Source: CAIKBL01 sp964555355 | GTDB taxonomy: Bacteria > Pseudomonadota > Gammaproteobacteria > Ga0077536 | Reading direction: 5' to 3' | Assembly: GCA_964555355.1 (NCBI GenBank) | Contig: CAZKRY010000005.1 | Location: 186,001 to 250,000 of the forward strand | Length of the DNA: 64,000 nt | Part shown: piece after piece, positions 34,194-41,764 of the stretch | Layout: the number at the start of each line of letters is the position of its first letter | Numbering within the stretch: position 1 is the stretch's first letter | The notes under the pieces: generated by a model | Database searches by the model: none | What the model saw: the letters and a program-made list of their open reading frames with translations, nothing else | What the model was told of the DNA's origin: nothing | Translations under genes and position numbers: made by a program

Positions 34194-34218
34194 AAAAAAA
34201 AGCCGCGACGAGCGCGGC
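34194..34218 (-). terminator. Rho-independent terminator of the 38-residue membrane protein gene
   Basis: Read on the minus strand: GCCGCG (complement of 34213-34218), loop CTCGT, CGCGGC (complement of 34202-34207), then T8 (complement of 34194-34201). It is a textbook intrinsic terminator about 80 bp after the stop codon at 34298 and just beyond the convergent end of queE. Confidence 0.85.
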
Positions 34219-34297
34219 GATAATGTGCGTGTAACGCGGATCGAGGGGAGGAGGGGAGTGGGGGTGATCCGGTCGTTACACGCGTTTCAAGGCACTC

Positions 34298-34414
34298 TTA
34301 AGCCAGATCCGGGTAGACCAATTTGGTCGCGAGATAGACAGCGAATACGCCCCACGCCGCGATGCCCGCCAAACCGATTCCGATCGAGGCGATAAATTCT
34401 TGATGCTTGTTCAT
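34298..34414 (-). CDS. 38-residue single-pass membrane protein
   Basis: The ATG (34412-34414) has GGAG seven to eight bases upstream. The product begins MNKHQEFIASIGIGLAGIAA, continues WGVFAVYLATKLVYPDLA and stops. A single hydrophobic helix spans about residues 8-30, with a charged N-terminus. I do not recognise a family; it could be a small subunit of a membrane complex. The strong terminator downstream, the good ribosome site and the clean start support expression as a short independent transcript. It lies alone between the queE-like gene and the histidine kinase. Confidence 0.65.
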   Translation of the reverse strand: MNKHQEFIASIGIGLAGIAAWGVFAVYLATKLVYPDLA

Positions 34415-34532
34415 GGCAAAACTCCTATTGCTTTTCAAACCTGTTGGCGTCGCAGGTTCTAACCTGCTTGACCATTGGTAGTCAGTGTAGGAGGGCGATG
34501 TTGCGGAACTATGTCGATTCCGCGCTGGTTTG

Positions 34533-36653
34533 TTACACGAATGTAGCGGGTGAAGATTGCAACAGCGATTCGATCAATCGTCGAAAGTGAGCGGTATCGA
34601 GCGGTTTTTTGAGAAGCGCGCGAATGCCAGCGGCTTTGATCGATTCCTCATTTATTTGATCGCTATAACCGGTGTAGAGCAGGACATTCAAGCCGGGCTG
34701 TAATTCGCGTAGGGCTTTCGCGAGTTCGATCCCAGTCATCTGCGGCATGGTTTGATCAAGCAGCACAAAATCGAAGTCGCCGCGATGGTCCGCGAAATAA
34801 GCGCGTGCCGCGAGACTGTCTTCAAAACGGGTTACGCTGAGGCCCCATCCTTCCAATAACTCCTGAATGAATTCACCGACGTCCTGATTGTCGTCCACGC
34901 ACAGAACGTTTCCGCGAATCTGTGCTTTGGCAAAGCAGCCGCCGGCGCTCACCGATAATGGCGGTGCCGCCGTGAGGGCATTGGGATCTACCGGTAACAA
35001 GACTCGGATCGTCGTGCCGCGCCCGAGTTCACTTTTCACGATGAGGTGACCACCGTATTCGTGCACGATGCCGTGCACGATGGCGAGTCCCATGCCAGTT
35101 CCTTTGCCAGACTCCTTGGTGGAAAAAAAAGGCTCGAACATGCGTTTTTGTACATCCGGCGGGATCCCGGGACCGTTGTCGGTGATCGCGAGTTCAACGA
35201 ATGCACCGTCGATTGGCAAGCGGCAGGACGCGCAACAAAAGCAGTCCGTGCAACGCCGTTCGGCGAGTTCGATCGAGAGCTTGCCGATCCCGTCCATCGC
35301 ATCGCGGCTATTGATGACGAGGTTTAGTAAGACTTGTTCAAAGTGAATCGGATCGACCACCGTGGTTGGTAGGCGCTCAGGAATGACCTTCGTGACTTCA
35401 ACCGACGAGGGAAGCGTGGAATCGAGCAAGGTCATCATTTCACGCGTCACCTGCGCCAGATCCACCGGGCGTGGCTTGCCGCGCTCACCGCGGCTGAACG
35501 TCAGCATCTGTTGCACGAGATTGCGCGCGCGGGCCCCGGAGCGATGCGCGCGGTCGAGATATCGCGAAAGTTTGGCGTCGTGATACTGCTCGGCGTGTTC
35601 CTTGGATATCTCAACGTAACCGAGCAATCCAGTCAGGATATTGTTGAAGTCGTGCGCGATGCCACCGGTCAGCTGGCCGATGGCTTCCATGCGCTGGGCA
35701 TGACGGAGTTGTTCTTCCAGTGAATCTCGAGCGTCTTCGGCCTGTTTGCGGGCCGTGATGTCGCGGATCATCTGTAGAGTGTGGAGTTTGCCGCGAAAGT
35801 GCACCAGGCGCGCCCGGTACTCGCAGTACCACGGCGTGCCGTCCTTACGCGTGGTAAAACCTTCGTTGCACGAACTGCCATTCACCAAGACTTCGGCGTA
35901 AAAAGCGCGCGCCTTGCCTTCATCCCGCACGAATTCATACACACTGCGCCCGATGAGTTCGTCGCGTAAATATCCGCTCATGCGAATAAGCGCGGGATTG
36001 ACGTCGACAATTTCTCCCTCGGTGGTCAACATCGCAAAACCGTCGATCGCGCCGTTGAACACCGAGGCGTACAGTTCTTCGCTCGCCTTTAGCGCACGCT
36101 CGGTCTGCGCACGCTCGATTTCGACGACCACGCGATCGGAGAAAATTCGCAACAACGCTTCAACGCGTTCGCGATGCTCCATCTGCGCATGCGTCATGAC
36201 CGCGATGATGCCGATCGATTCGCCTCCGGTACCGATTAACGGGACGGCAGCATATCCCTCAATCTTGAGACGCCGGATATCAGGATCGCTAAAACGTTGG
36301 TGGACACCGCGCGCGTAGTACTTGAATTCCTTACCGACGACGGTATCGCACGGCGTATTGGCGAGGTCGTAGCGATAATCTCGGATCCAGTCGCCATCGG
36401 CCCATAAGGCTAGCGCTTCGATTTGGCGTGGCCTGCCATCTTTGGCAAGAACGCCGATCATCGCCACATCGACTTCGAGCAACTCGACGAGACTGAACGT
36501 AAGGTCTTCGAACACCGTTTCGCGGCGCGCGCTCGAGAGCGCAATCGCTGCTTTTAAGAATAACTGCTCGGCGGCAAGCGCGTCGCCGCCGGCATCAACG
36601 CCTAACAGGTTGTGCAGCAGCGCGGTGGCTTTGGTGGCAATCGGCATCGACAT
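34533..36653 (-). CDS. Hybrid sensor histidine kinase: GAF, PAS, kinase, receiver
   Basis: The 706-residue cytoplasmic protein has a GAF domain (about 30-185), a PAS domain (about 190-310), a coiled linker, and a phosphoacceptor box GGIAHDFNNILTGLLGY with His334. The ATPase domain has VLLNLVINSRDAM and DNGPGI at about 492, and the C-terminal receiver has Asp633 in LLDQTMPQMTG. There are no membrane segments. A cysteine-rich insert (C468, C471, C473, C474, C477) sits in the ATPase domain just before the D-box and may bind zinc or sense redox state. It is 103 bp downstream of the response regulator, on the same strand, suggesting a pair with the regulator and acoBA. Confidence 0.9.
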   Translation of the reverse strand: MSMPIATKATALLHNLLGVDAGGDALAAEQLFLKAAIALSSARRETVFEDLTFSLVELLEVDVAMIGVLAKDGRPRQIEALALWADGDWIRDYRYDLANTPCDTVVGKEFKYYARGVHQRFSDPDIRRLKIEGYAAVPLIGTGGESIGIIAVMTHAQMEHRERVEALLRIFSDRVVVEIERAQTERALKASEELYASVFNGAIDGFAMLTTEGEIVDVNPALIRMSGYLRDELIGRSVYEFVRDEGKARAFYAEVLVNGSSCNEGFTTRKDGTPWYCEYRARLVHFRGKLHTLQMIRDITARKQAEDARDSLEEQLRHAQRMEAIGQLTGGIAHDFNNILTGLLGYVEISKEHAEQYHDAKLSRYLDRAHRSGARARNLVQQMLTFSRGERGKPRPVDLAQVTREMMTLLDSTLPSSVEVTKVIPERLPTTVVDPIHFEQVLLNLVINSRDAMDGIGKLSIELAERRCTDCFCCASCRLPIDGAFVELAITDNGPGIPPDVQKRMFEPFFSTKESGKGTGMGLAIVHGIVHEYGGHLIVKSELGRGTTIRVLLPVDPNALTAAPPLSVSAGGCFAKAQIRGNVLCVDDNQDVGEFIQELLEGWGLSVTRFEDSLAARAYFADHRGDFDFVLLDQTMPQMTGIELAKALRELQPGLNVLLYTGYSDQINEESIKAAGIRALLKKPLDTAHFRRLIESLLQSSPATFV

Positions 36654-36756
36654 GGCGCGACTCGCGGTAGTGATTGAGCTTAGTCTAGCAACCGAACTGC
36701 GGCTAAAGGTCGGCTAAGAACAATCCGGGTACCAAGCGAAACAATGCAGCAACATT

Positions 36757-37485
36757 TCACCGGGGCGGCACGAACATGTAGCCGATCCCGCGCATCGTTT
36801 TGATGGCCTTAGGGCTTTCCGGGTCTTCCTCGATTTTGCGGCGCAGCCTCGCAATCCGAATGTCGATGCTGCGATCAAACGGATCCCAATCACGGTTGCG
36901 GGTCAGGGTCATCAATTGATCGCGCGACAACGGGCGATTCGGGCGCTCGGCGAACACGCGCAGCAAATCGAACTCGGTGCTCGTCAGCGGGATCTCTGTC
37001 CCATCCTTGCCGAACAGTTGGCGACTATTGATGTCGAGCGCCGCCTGCCCCATGGCGATGCGTTGGTCGCGCGGCGGATCGGCCGCCGGTGGTGTACTGG
37101 CGGGTTCACGCTGATAGCGCCGGAGCACGCTTTTGATACGTGCGCGCAATTCGCGCAAATCGAACGGCTTGCCGATGTAGTCATCCGCGCCGACTTCAAG
37201 ACCAACGATACGGTCCACCGTTTCGCCGGCGCCCGAGACGATCACGATGCCGATGTCATATTGCTCCCGGATAAAACGCGCCAGCGACAGACCATCCTCA
37301 CCGGGTAGCCCAATATCGAGCAGCACCACATGCGGCGCGCTTTCGGCTAGGATCTCACGTGCTTGCGCGCCGTTATGGGCGGTCACCACGCGGTACTGGC
37401 TGCCGCTTAAATAGTCTTCCAACAACTCGCAGACAGTCGGATCGTCATCGACCACCAAAATGGTGACTTCAGGTTCACTGTTCAT
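36757..37485 (-). CDS. OmpR-family response regulator
   Basis: The 242-residue protein has a receiver domain with DDD at about 13-15 and the phosphoacceptor Asp57 in LLDIGLPGEDG. Lys in YIGKPFDLRELRARI completes the active site. A C-terminal winged helix carries LTSTEFDLLRVFAERPNRPL and the final DIRIARLRRKIEED, RGIGYMFVPP. It starts 11 bp after the acoB stop, so it is probably in the same transcript as acoA-acoB and ahead of the hybrid kinase. It may control acoAB or a neighbouring hyu locus; the palindromic motif upstream of acoA is a candidate site. Confidence 0.9.
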   Translation of the reverse strand: MNSEPEVTILVVDDDPTVCELLEDYLSGSQYRVVTAHNGAQAREILAESAPHVVLLDIGLPGEDGLSLARFIREQYDIGIVIVSGAGETVDRIVGLEVGADDYIGKPFDLRELRARIKSVLRRYQREPASTPPAADPPRDQRIAMGQAALDINSRQLFGKDGTEIPLTSTEFDLLRVFAERPNRPLSRDQLMTLTRNRDWDPFDRSIDIRIARLRRKIEEDPESPKAIKTMRGIGYMFVPPR

Positions 37486-37496
37486 CGCACGGCTTC

Positions 37497-38507
37497 TTAC
37501 AGTCTTCCTAGGCTACGCTTAACGGCATCGACGATTTGTTCCGCGCTCGGTAGGTAAATTTGTTCAAGCGCCGGACTGAATGGGATCGGCACCGCGGGCG
37601 GCGTCACTTTAGCGACCGGCGCGCGAAGTTTCTCCGGGCAGGAAGTCGCAATCAAACTCGCAATCTCGGAAGCCATGCCGCATACCGGACTCGCTTCATC
37701 GACGACTACCAGCCGGCCGCATTCTTTGACCGCATCGAGAATGGTGTCAGTATCGAGCGGTGCCACGGTGCGCGGATCGATTAACGTGCAGTGCACGTTT
37801 TGCGCGCGCAGCTTGCGACTGGCCTCGGCGGCAATTTGCACCATGCGGCCAAACGCCACAATACAGCAGTCGCCGCCTTCTTCGCGTACCGCAGCCTCAC
37901 CAAACGGGACCGTGTAGCTTCCATCGGGCACCTCGCCGGTGACGTCGTAGAGCCCTTTATGTTCGAAAAAAAGCACCGGATCGTCATCTCGAATAGCCGA
38001 GATCAATAACCCTTTGGCGTCATAGGGGGTCGCCGGCACGGCGACTTTGATGCCCGGGATATGCGCAAACAGCGGATACAACGCCTGACTGTGTTGAGCA
38101 GCGGCACCAAAACCGGCACCGTAAGTAGTGCGCACGGTGATAGGCGTGGCCCCTTGGCCGCCATACATATAGCGAAATTTCGCCATGTTATTCAGCACCT
38201 GGTCGAAACAGACGCCAAAAAAATCCGCGAACATGATTTCCACCACCGGCCGTAAACCGGCATTGGCCGCCCCCACCCCCAGGCCCAGAATCGCGGTTTC
38301 GCTAATCGGGGTGTCGATCACGCGTTGCCTGCCAAAGTGACCGAGTAGGCCTTTGGTCACCCCGAAGACGCCGCCCCACGCGTCTTGCTCGCCGGGCGCG
38401 CCCATGCCCCCCGCGATATCTTCGCCAATGACAAAAACGCGCGGATCGCGCTCCATTTCACTGATGAGCGCGGCTTTGATCGCCTCGCGCATGGTCACTG
38501 TGCTCAT
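37497..38507 (-). CDS. acoB: Alpha-ketoacid/acetoin dehydrogenase E1 beta subunit
   Basis: The 336-residue protein matches TPP-dependent E1 beta subunits. Markers are VIGEDIAGGMGAPGE, RVIDTPISETAILGLGVGAA (Glu that activates the thiazole ring partner), MFADFFGVCFDQVLNNMAK and VRTTYGAGFGAAAQHSQ, then the C-terminal transketolase half with LIDPRTVAPLDTDTIL and VVDEASPVCGMASE. It forms a heterotetramer with the alpha subunit encoded 18 bp upstream. The dihydrolipoyl acyltransferase (E2) and dehydrogenase (E3) are not in this region, so the substrate (acetoin, pyruvate or a branched 2-oxoacid) is open. It is followed by the response regulator gene. Confidence 0.88.
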   Translation of the reverse strand: MSTVTMREAIKAALISEMERDPRVFVIGEDIAGGMGAPGEQDAWGGVFGVTKGLLGHFGRQRVIDTPISETAILGLGVGAANAGLRPVVEIMFADFFGVCFDQVLNNMAKFRYMYGGQGATPITVRTTYGAGFGAAAQHSQALYPLFAHIPGIKVAVPATPYDAKGLLISAIRDDDPVLFFEHKGLYDVTGEVPDGSYTVPFGEAAVREEGGDCCIVAFGRMVQIAAEASRKLRAQNVHCTLIDPRTVAPLDTDTILDAVKECGRLVVVDEASPVCGMASEIASLIATSCPEKLRAPVAKVTPPAVPIPFSPALEQIYLPSAEQIVDAVKRSLGRL

Positions 38508-38525
38508 GCAGCCTCCTGGTGCGGA

Positions 38526-39491
38526 CTAGTTTTTGGCGTAGACGTGGGTGAGCAATTCGGCCGCCGGTGGCCACGGTGCGTTTGCGGCGGCTTCGAGCGC
38601 GGCGGCCGCGCTGGCGGCACATTCGCGGTCGATGGCATCGAGCGACGCGTATTGTGTAGCGGGTATTCGCGCGCGAAGCTTCTTCAAACAATCGGCGTTT
38701 TCGCGTAAGTATCGGACCTCGCCGGGCGCGCGATAAGTTTCCGGATCGCCCTCGTAATGGCCATGAAAAAGCGGCACTTTGATATGAAAAAACGAAGGGC
38801 CCTCGCCTTGGCGCGCGCGAGCGATCCCGAGTTGAACTTTGGCGTAAACATCGACCACGTCCGTGCCGTCGACTTCAACCGCCGGCATCCCAAAACCGCC
38901 CGCGCGTGCCACTGGTCTACCCGCGACCGCCCATGTGCTCGCGGTGGTTTCGGCATAACCGTTGTCCTCGAGCACAAACAACACCGGCAGGCGTAACACC
39001 TGCGCGAGATTCATGGCTTCGAAAGTCGCGCCTTGATTAGAAGCCCCGTCACCGCCGAAGGCAACCGCCACCCCCGGCTGCGCGCGATATTTAAACGCGA
39101 AACCGGCGCCGACCGCATGGGGGGCGCTCGCCCCAATAATGGCATTTGCACCCCACATCCCACGCGACCAATCGGCCACGTGCATGGACCCGCCCTTCCC
39201 GCCGCAGATCCCGCCCGCCTTACCGAAGATTTCTTTGGCAAGCGCCTCAAGCGCACCGCCCTTGGCGAGGAAATGCCCATGGGCGCGATGGGTACTGCAC
39301 AAAACATCGGTGTCGGACAGGTTCATGCAGACGCCAACCGCGCTGGCTTCTTCCCCGGCGTAGAGGTGAGTGAAGCCTGGAACTGTGCCGCGTGCGATCG
39401 CGACATGCAGCTGATCTTCGAACTCGCGGATTAAACGCATGTCGTGGTAAGCGCGCAGTGCGTCGAAACCGTGCGGAAACGTATCGCTCAT
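38526..39491 (-). CDS. acoA: Alpha-ketoacid/acetoin dehydrogenase E1 alpha subunit
   Basis: A 321-residue ThDP-binding subunit with HLYAGEEASAVGV at the start, GGKGGSMHVADWSRGMWGAN and the ThDP/Mg signature GGDGASNQGATFEAMNLAQV (family GDGxxxxGxxxEAxNxA) followed by VLEDNGYAETTAS. FFHIKVPLFHGHYEGDPETY near the C-terminus is typical of acetoin/branched-chain E1. ATG with GAGGAG upstream. It is first in a probable acoA-acoB-regulator-kinase operon and is divergent from the hyuA at 39681. Confidence 0.88.
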   Translation of the reverse strand: MSDTFPHGFDALRAYHDMRLIREFEDQLHVAIARGTVPGFTHLYAGEEASAVGVCMNLSDTDVLCSTHRAHGHFLAKGGALEALAKEIFGKAGGICGGKGGSMHVADWSRGMWGANAIIGASAPHAVGAGFAFKYRAQPGVAVAFGGDGASNQGATFEAMNLAQVLRLPVLFVLEDNGYAETTASTWAVAGRPVARAGGFGMPAVEVDGTDVVDVYAKVQLGIARARQGEGPSFFHIKVPLFHGHYEGDPETYRAPGEVRYLRENADCLKKLRARIPATQYASLDAIDRECAASAAAALEAAANAPWPPAAELLTHVYAKN

Positions 39492-39535
39492 GACGTGACT
39501 CCTCGCGGACTGTCGGAGCGGCGAGCATACCTTAA

Positions 39536-39553
39536 TGACGCGTCAGTTGACGC
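39536..39553. promoter_or_regulatory. Clustered TGACGC motifs, candidate operator between acoA and hyuA
   Basis: The 18 bp hold a perfect 10-bp palindrome TGACGCGTCA (39536-39545) and a third TGACGC copy (39548-39553), giving three half-sites. It lies about 45-60 bp ahead of the acoA start, just upstream of a -10-like TATGCT (minus strand, 39524-39529). Regulation of both divergent units by one protein is possible. Confidence 0.4.
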
Positions 39554-39680
39554 CACCTAGGCGCTTTCGTAAGTTGGCCGGACGTACGGTCACTTGGGCA
39601 AGCATTGGCCACCGTGGCATAAACTTCGTCGCGCTTCACTACGCGCCACACCCCTGGATTTGACATTAAGGATTTTATTC

Positions 39681-41762
39681 ATGGCGTTTCGAATTTCAGT
39701 CGATACCGGCGGGACTTTTACCGACGTCGTCGTGACCGACGCGGCGGGTCGCTTCACGATCGGTAAAGCCCTCACCGACCGACAACGGGCTTTTGCGAGT
39801 ATCGAAGCCGGCTTGGCCGTCGCGGCCGAACAATTGGGGATCACGCCGAGCGAGTTGCTTGCCGACACCGCGATGTTTTTGTACGGCACGACGCGCGCCA
39901 CCAATGGCATCGTCGAACGCAAGATCGCGCGCACCGCGTTTCTGACCACGCAAGGGTTCCCGGATATCTTGCTGTTGAAGGAAGGCGGCAAGGCCGAGCC
40001 ACACAATCTCCGCATGGAGTATCCCGATCCCTATATCCCGCGCCGCTTTACTTTTGAAATTCCGGAGCGCATCAATGCCGAAGGGGGGATAGAAATCGCG
40101 CTGGACGAAGCCGCGGTGCGCGGTCTGCTTGCGGGCTTGCCAGCGCGGGGCATCGAAGCGATTGCGGTATGCCTCTTGTGGTCGATCGCCAATCCCGCGC
40201 ACGAATTGCGCGTCGGCCGTCTCATCGAAGAAATCCTGCCGGGCGTGCCCTACACGTTGTCGCATCAATTGAATCCCATACTCCGCGAGTACCGTCGTGC
40301 CTCCTCTACCGCCATCGATGCCTCGTTAAAACCGTTGATGCAAAAGTATCTCTCCGACTTGGAGTCCGACTTGCGCGCGGCGGGGTATCGCAACGATATC
40401 TTGGTGAGTACGTCGTTCGGCGGGGTCATGCATCTAAGCGACGTCGTCAAGCGGCCGATTTATCTTGTTAAATCCGGCCCAGCGATGGCGCCGATCGCGG
40501 GACTGTCTTACGTGCAGGCCGAAGGTTTGCCGGACAACGTCATCGTGTGCGACGCCGGTGGCACCACCTTCGACGTGAGCTTGGTGCGGGATGGTCGTAT
40601 CGAATTTTCGCGTGACACTTGGCTCGGCCCACAATGGACGGGCGACAATCTTGGCATGTCCTCGGTCGCGGTGCATTCGATCGGCGCGGGCGGCGGTTCG
40701 ATCGCTTGGGTGGATTCCGGCGGCCTGTTGAGAGTCGGCCCGCAATCCGCAGGCTCGGAACCCGGCCCCGCTTGTTATGGTCGAGGCGGCGAATTTCCCA
40801 CCGTGACCGATGCGGCAGTCGTGCTCGGGTATTTCGATCCCGCCCATTTCCTCGGCGGTCGAATGACGTTGGATGAAGCGGCGGCGCGGCGGGTCATCGG
40901 CAAGTTTGCCGAGAGCATCAAGCAGAGTGTCGAGCGGGCGGCGTGGGCGATTGTTGCCGTCGCCAGCGAAAACATGATTCAGGCGATCAAAGAACTCACC
41001 ATCAACGAAGGCATCGATCCGAGTGAGTCGGTGTTGATCGGGGGCGGCGGCGCGGGCGGACTCAACATTGTCCCCATCGCGCAAGAGCTTGGGTGTCGCA
41101 CCGTGCTCGGCCCCCGCACGGCGGGCGCGTTATCCGCATCCGGCATGCAGTACTCGGACATCATCACGGAAGCCGGCGCGAGCAAACTCACGGCCTCCGA
41201 TGACTTTGATTTTGTAGGCGTCAATCGCGCGCTCGCGGACATCACATCGCGACTCGATGAATTCGGCACGCGTTTGCGGGAGCGCGGCTTCTCGGCTCTC
41301 GCCAAGCGCTACTACGTCGAAGCACGTTATCGCTTTCAAGTATGGGAGTTGGAAGTGGAAGTACCCGCGGCAAGTTTCGCCGGCCAAAGCGAAGTTGTGG
41401 CACTGGTCGAAGAATTTCATCGCGTCCACGAGCGGGTGTTCGCCGTGCACGATCGGAATAACGCGGTGGAATTTCTGAATTGGCGTGGTCGCCTGATCGC
41501 CAAAGTGAATGCGCCGACGCTCGAACCCAGCAAGGAACACGCGTTTGCCAACATCACGGCCGATCGCACGCGCCGTTGTTTTTTTGGCGACCGGCATGTC
41601 GATACCGAGATTTATTTGGGCGGACGCTTGCCGGTTGGCGCGCTCATCGAGGGACCCGCGATTATCGAGGAAGATACCTCCACGCTTGTCGTCTATCCGG
41701 GTTCGCGCGCCCGGGTCAGCGCCGGCGGTCGCTACATCGTTACTCCTCCCCAAGGAATTTGA
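39681..41762 (+). CDS. hyuA: Hydantoinase/oxoprolinase A-type subunit (HyuA), locus 2
   Basis: The 693-residue protein starts at the ATG at 39681 with AAGGA ten or so bases upstream. Phosphate motifs: ISVDTGGTFTDVV (about 5-17), FLYGTTRATNGIV, VVCDAGGTTFDVSLV (about 287-301), SIGAGGGSIAWVDSGG, and IGGGGAGGLNIVP near 453. It is an ATPase/kinase-like subunit that activates an amide, imide or carbonyl for its HyuB partner. It pairs with hyuB starting 2 bp later. The protein is closely related to that of locus 1 but not identical in operon context. Longer in-frame starts at 39594 have no ribosome site. Confidence 0.9.
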   Translation: MAFRISVDTGGTFTDVVVTDAAGRFTIGKALTDRQRAFASIEAGLAVAAEQLGITPSELLADTAMFLYGTTRATNGIVERKIARTAFLTTQGFPDILLLKEGGKAEPHNLRMEYPDPYIPRRFTFEIPERINAEGGIEIALDEAAVRGLLAGLPARGIEAIAVCLLWSIANPAHELRVGRLIEEILPGVPYTLSHQLNPILREYRRASSTAIDASLKPLMQKYLSDLESDLRAAGYRNDILVSTSFGGVMHLSDVVKRPIYLVKSGPAMAPIAGLSYVQAEGLPDNVIVCDAGGTTFDVSLVRDGRIEFSRDTWLGPQWTGDNLGMSSVAVHSIGAGGGSIAWVDSGGLLRVGPQSAGSEPGPACYGRGGEFPTVTDAAVVLGYFDPAHFLGGRMTLDEAAARRVIGKFAESIKQSVERAAWAIVAVASENMIQAIKELTINEGIDPSESVLIGGGGAGGLNIVPIAQELGCRTVLGPRTAGALSASGMQYSDIITEAGASKLTASDDFDFVGVNRALADITSRLDEFGTRLRERGFSALAKRYYVEARYRFQVWELEVEVPAASFAGQSEVVALVEEFHRVHERVFAVHDRNNAVEFLNWRGRLIAKVNAPTLEPSKEHAFANITADRTRRCFFGDRHVDTEIYLGGRLPVGALIEGPAIIEEDTSTLVVYPGSRARVSAGGRYIVTPPQGI

Positions 41763-41764
41763 AA

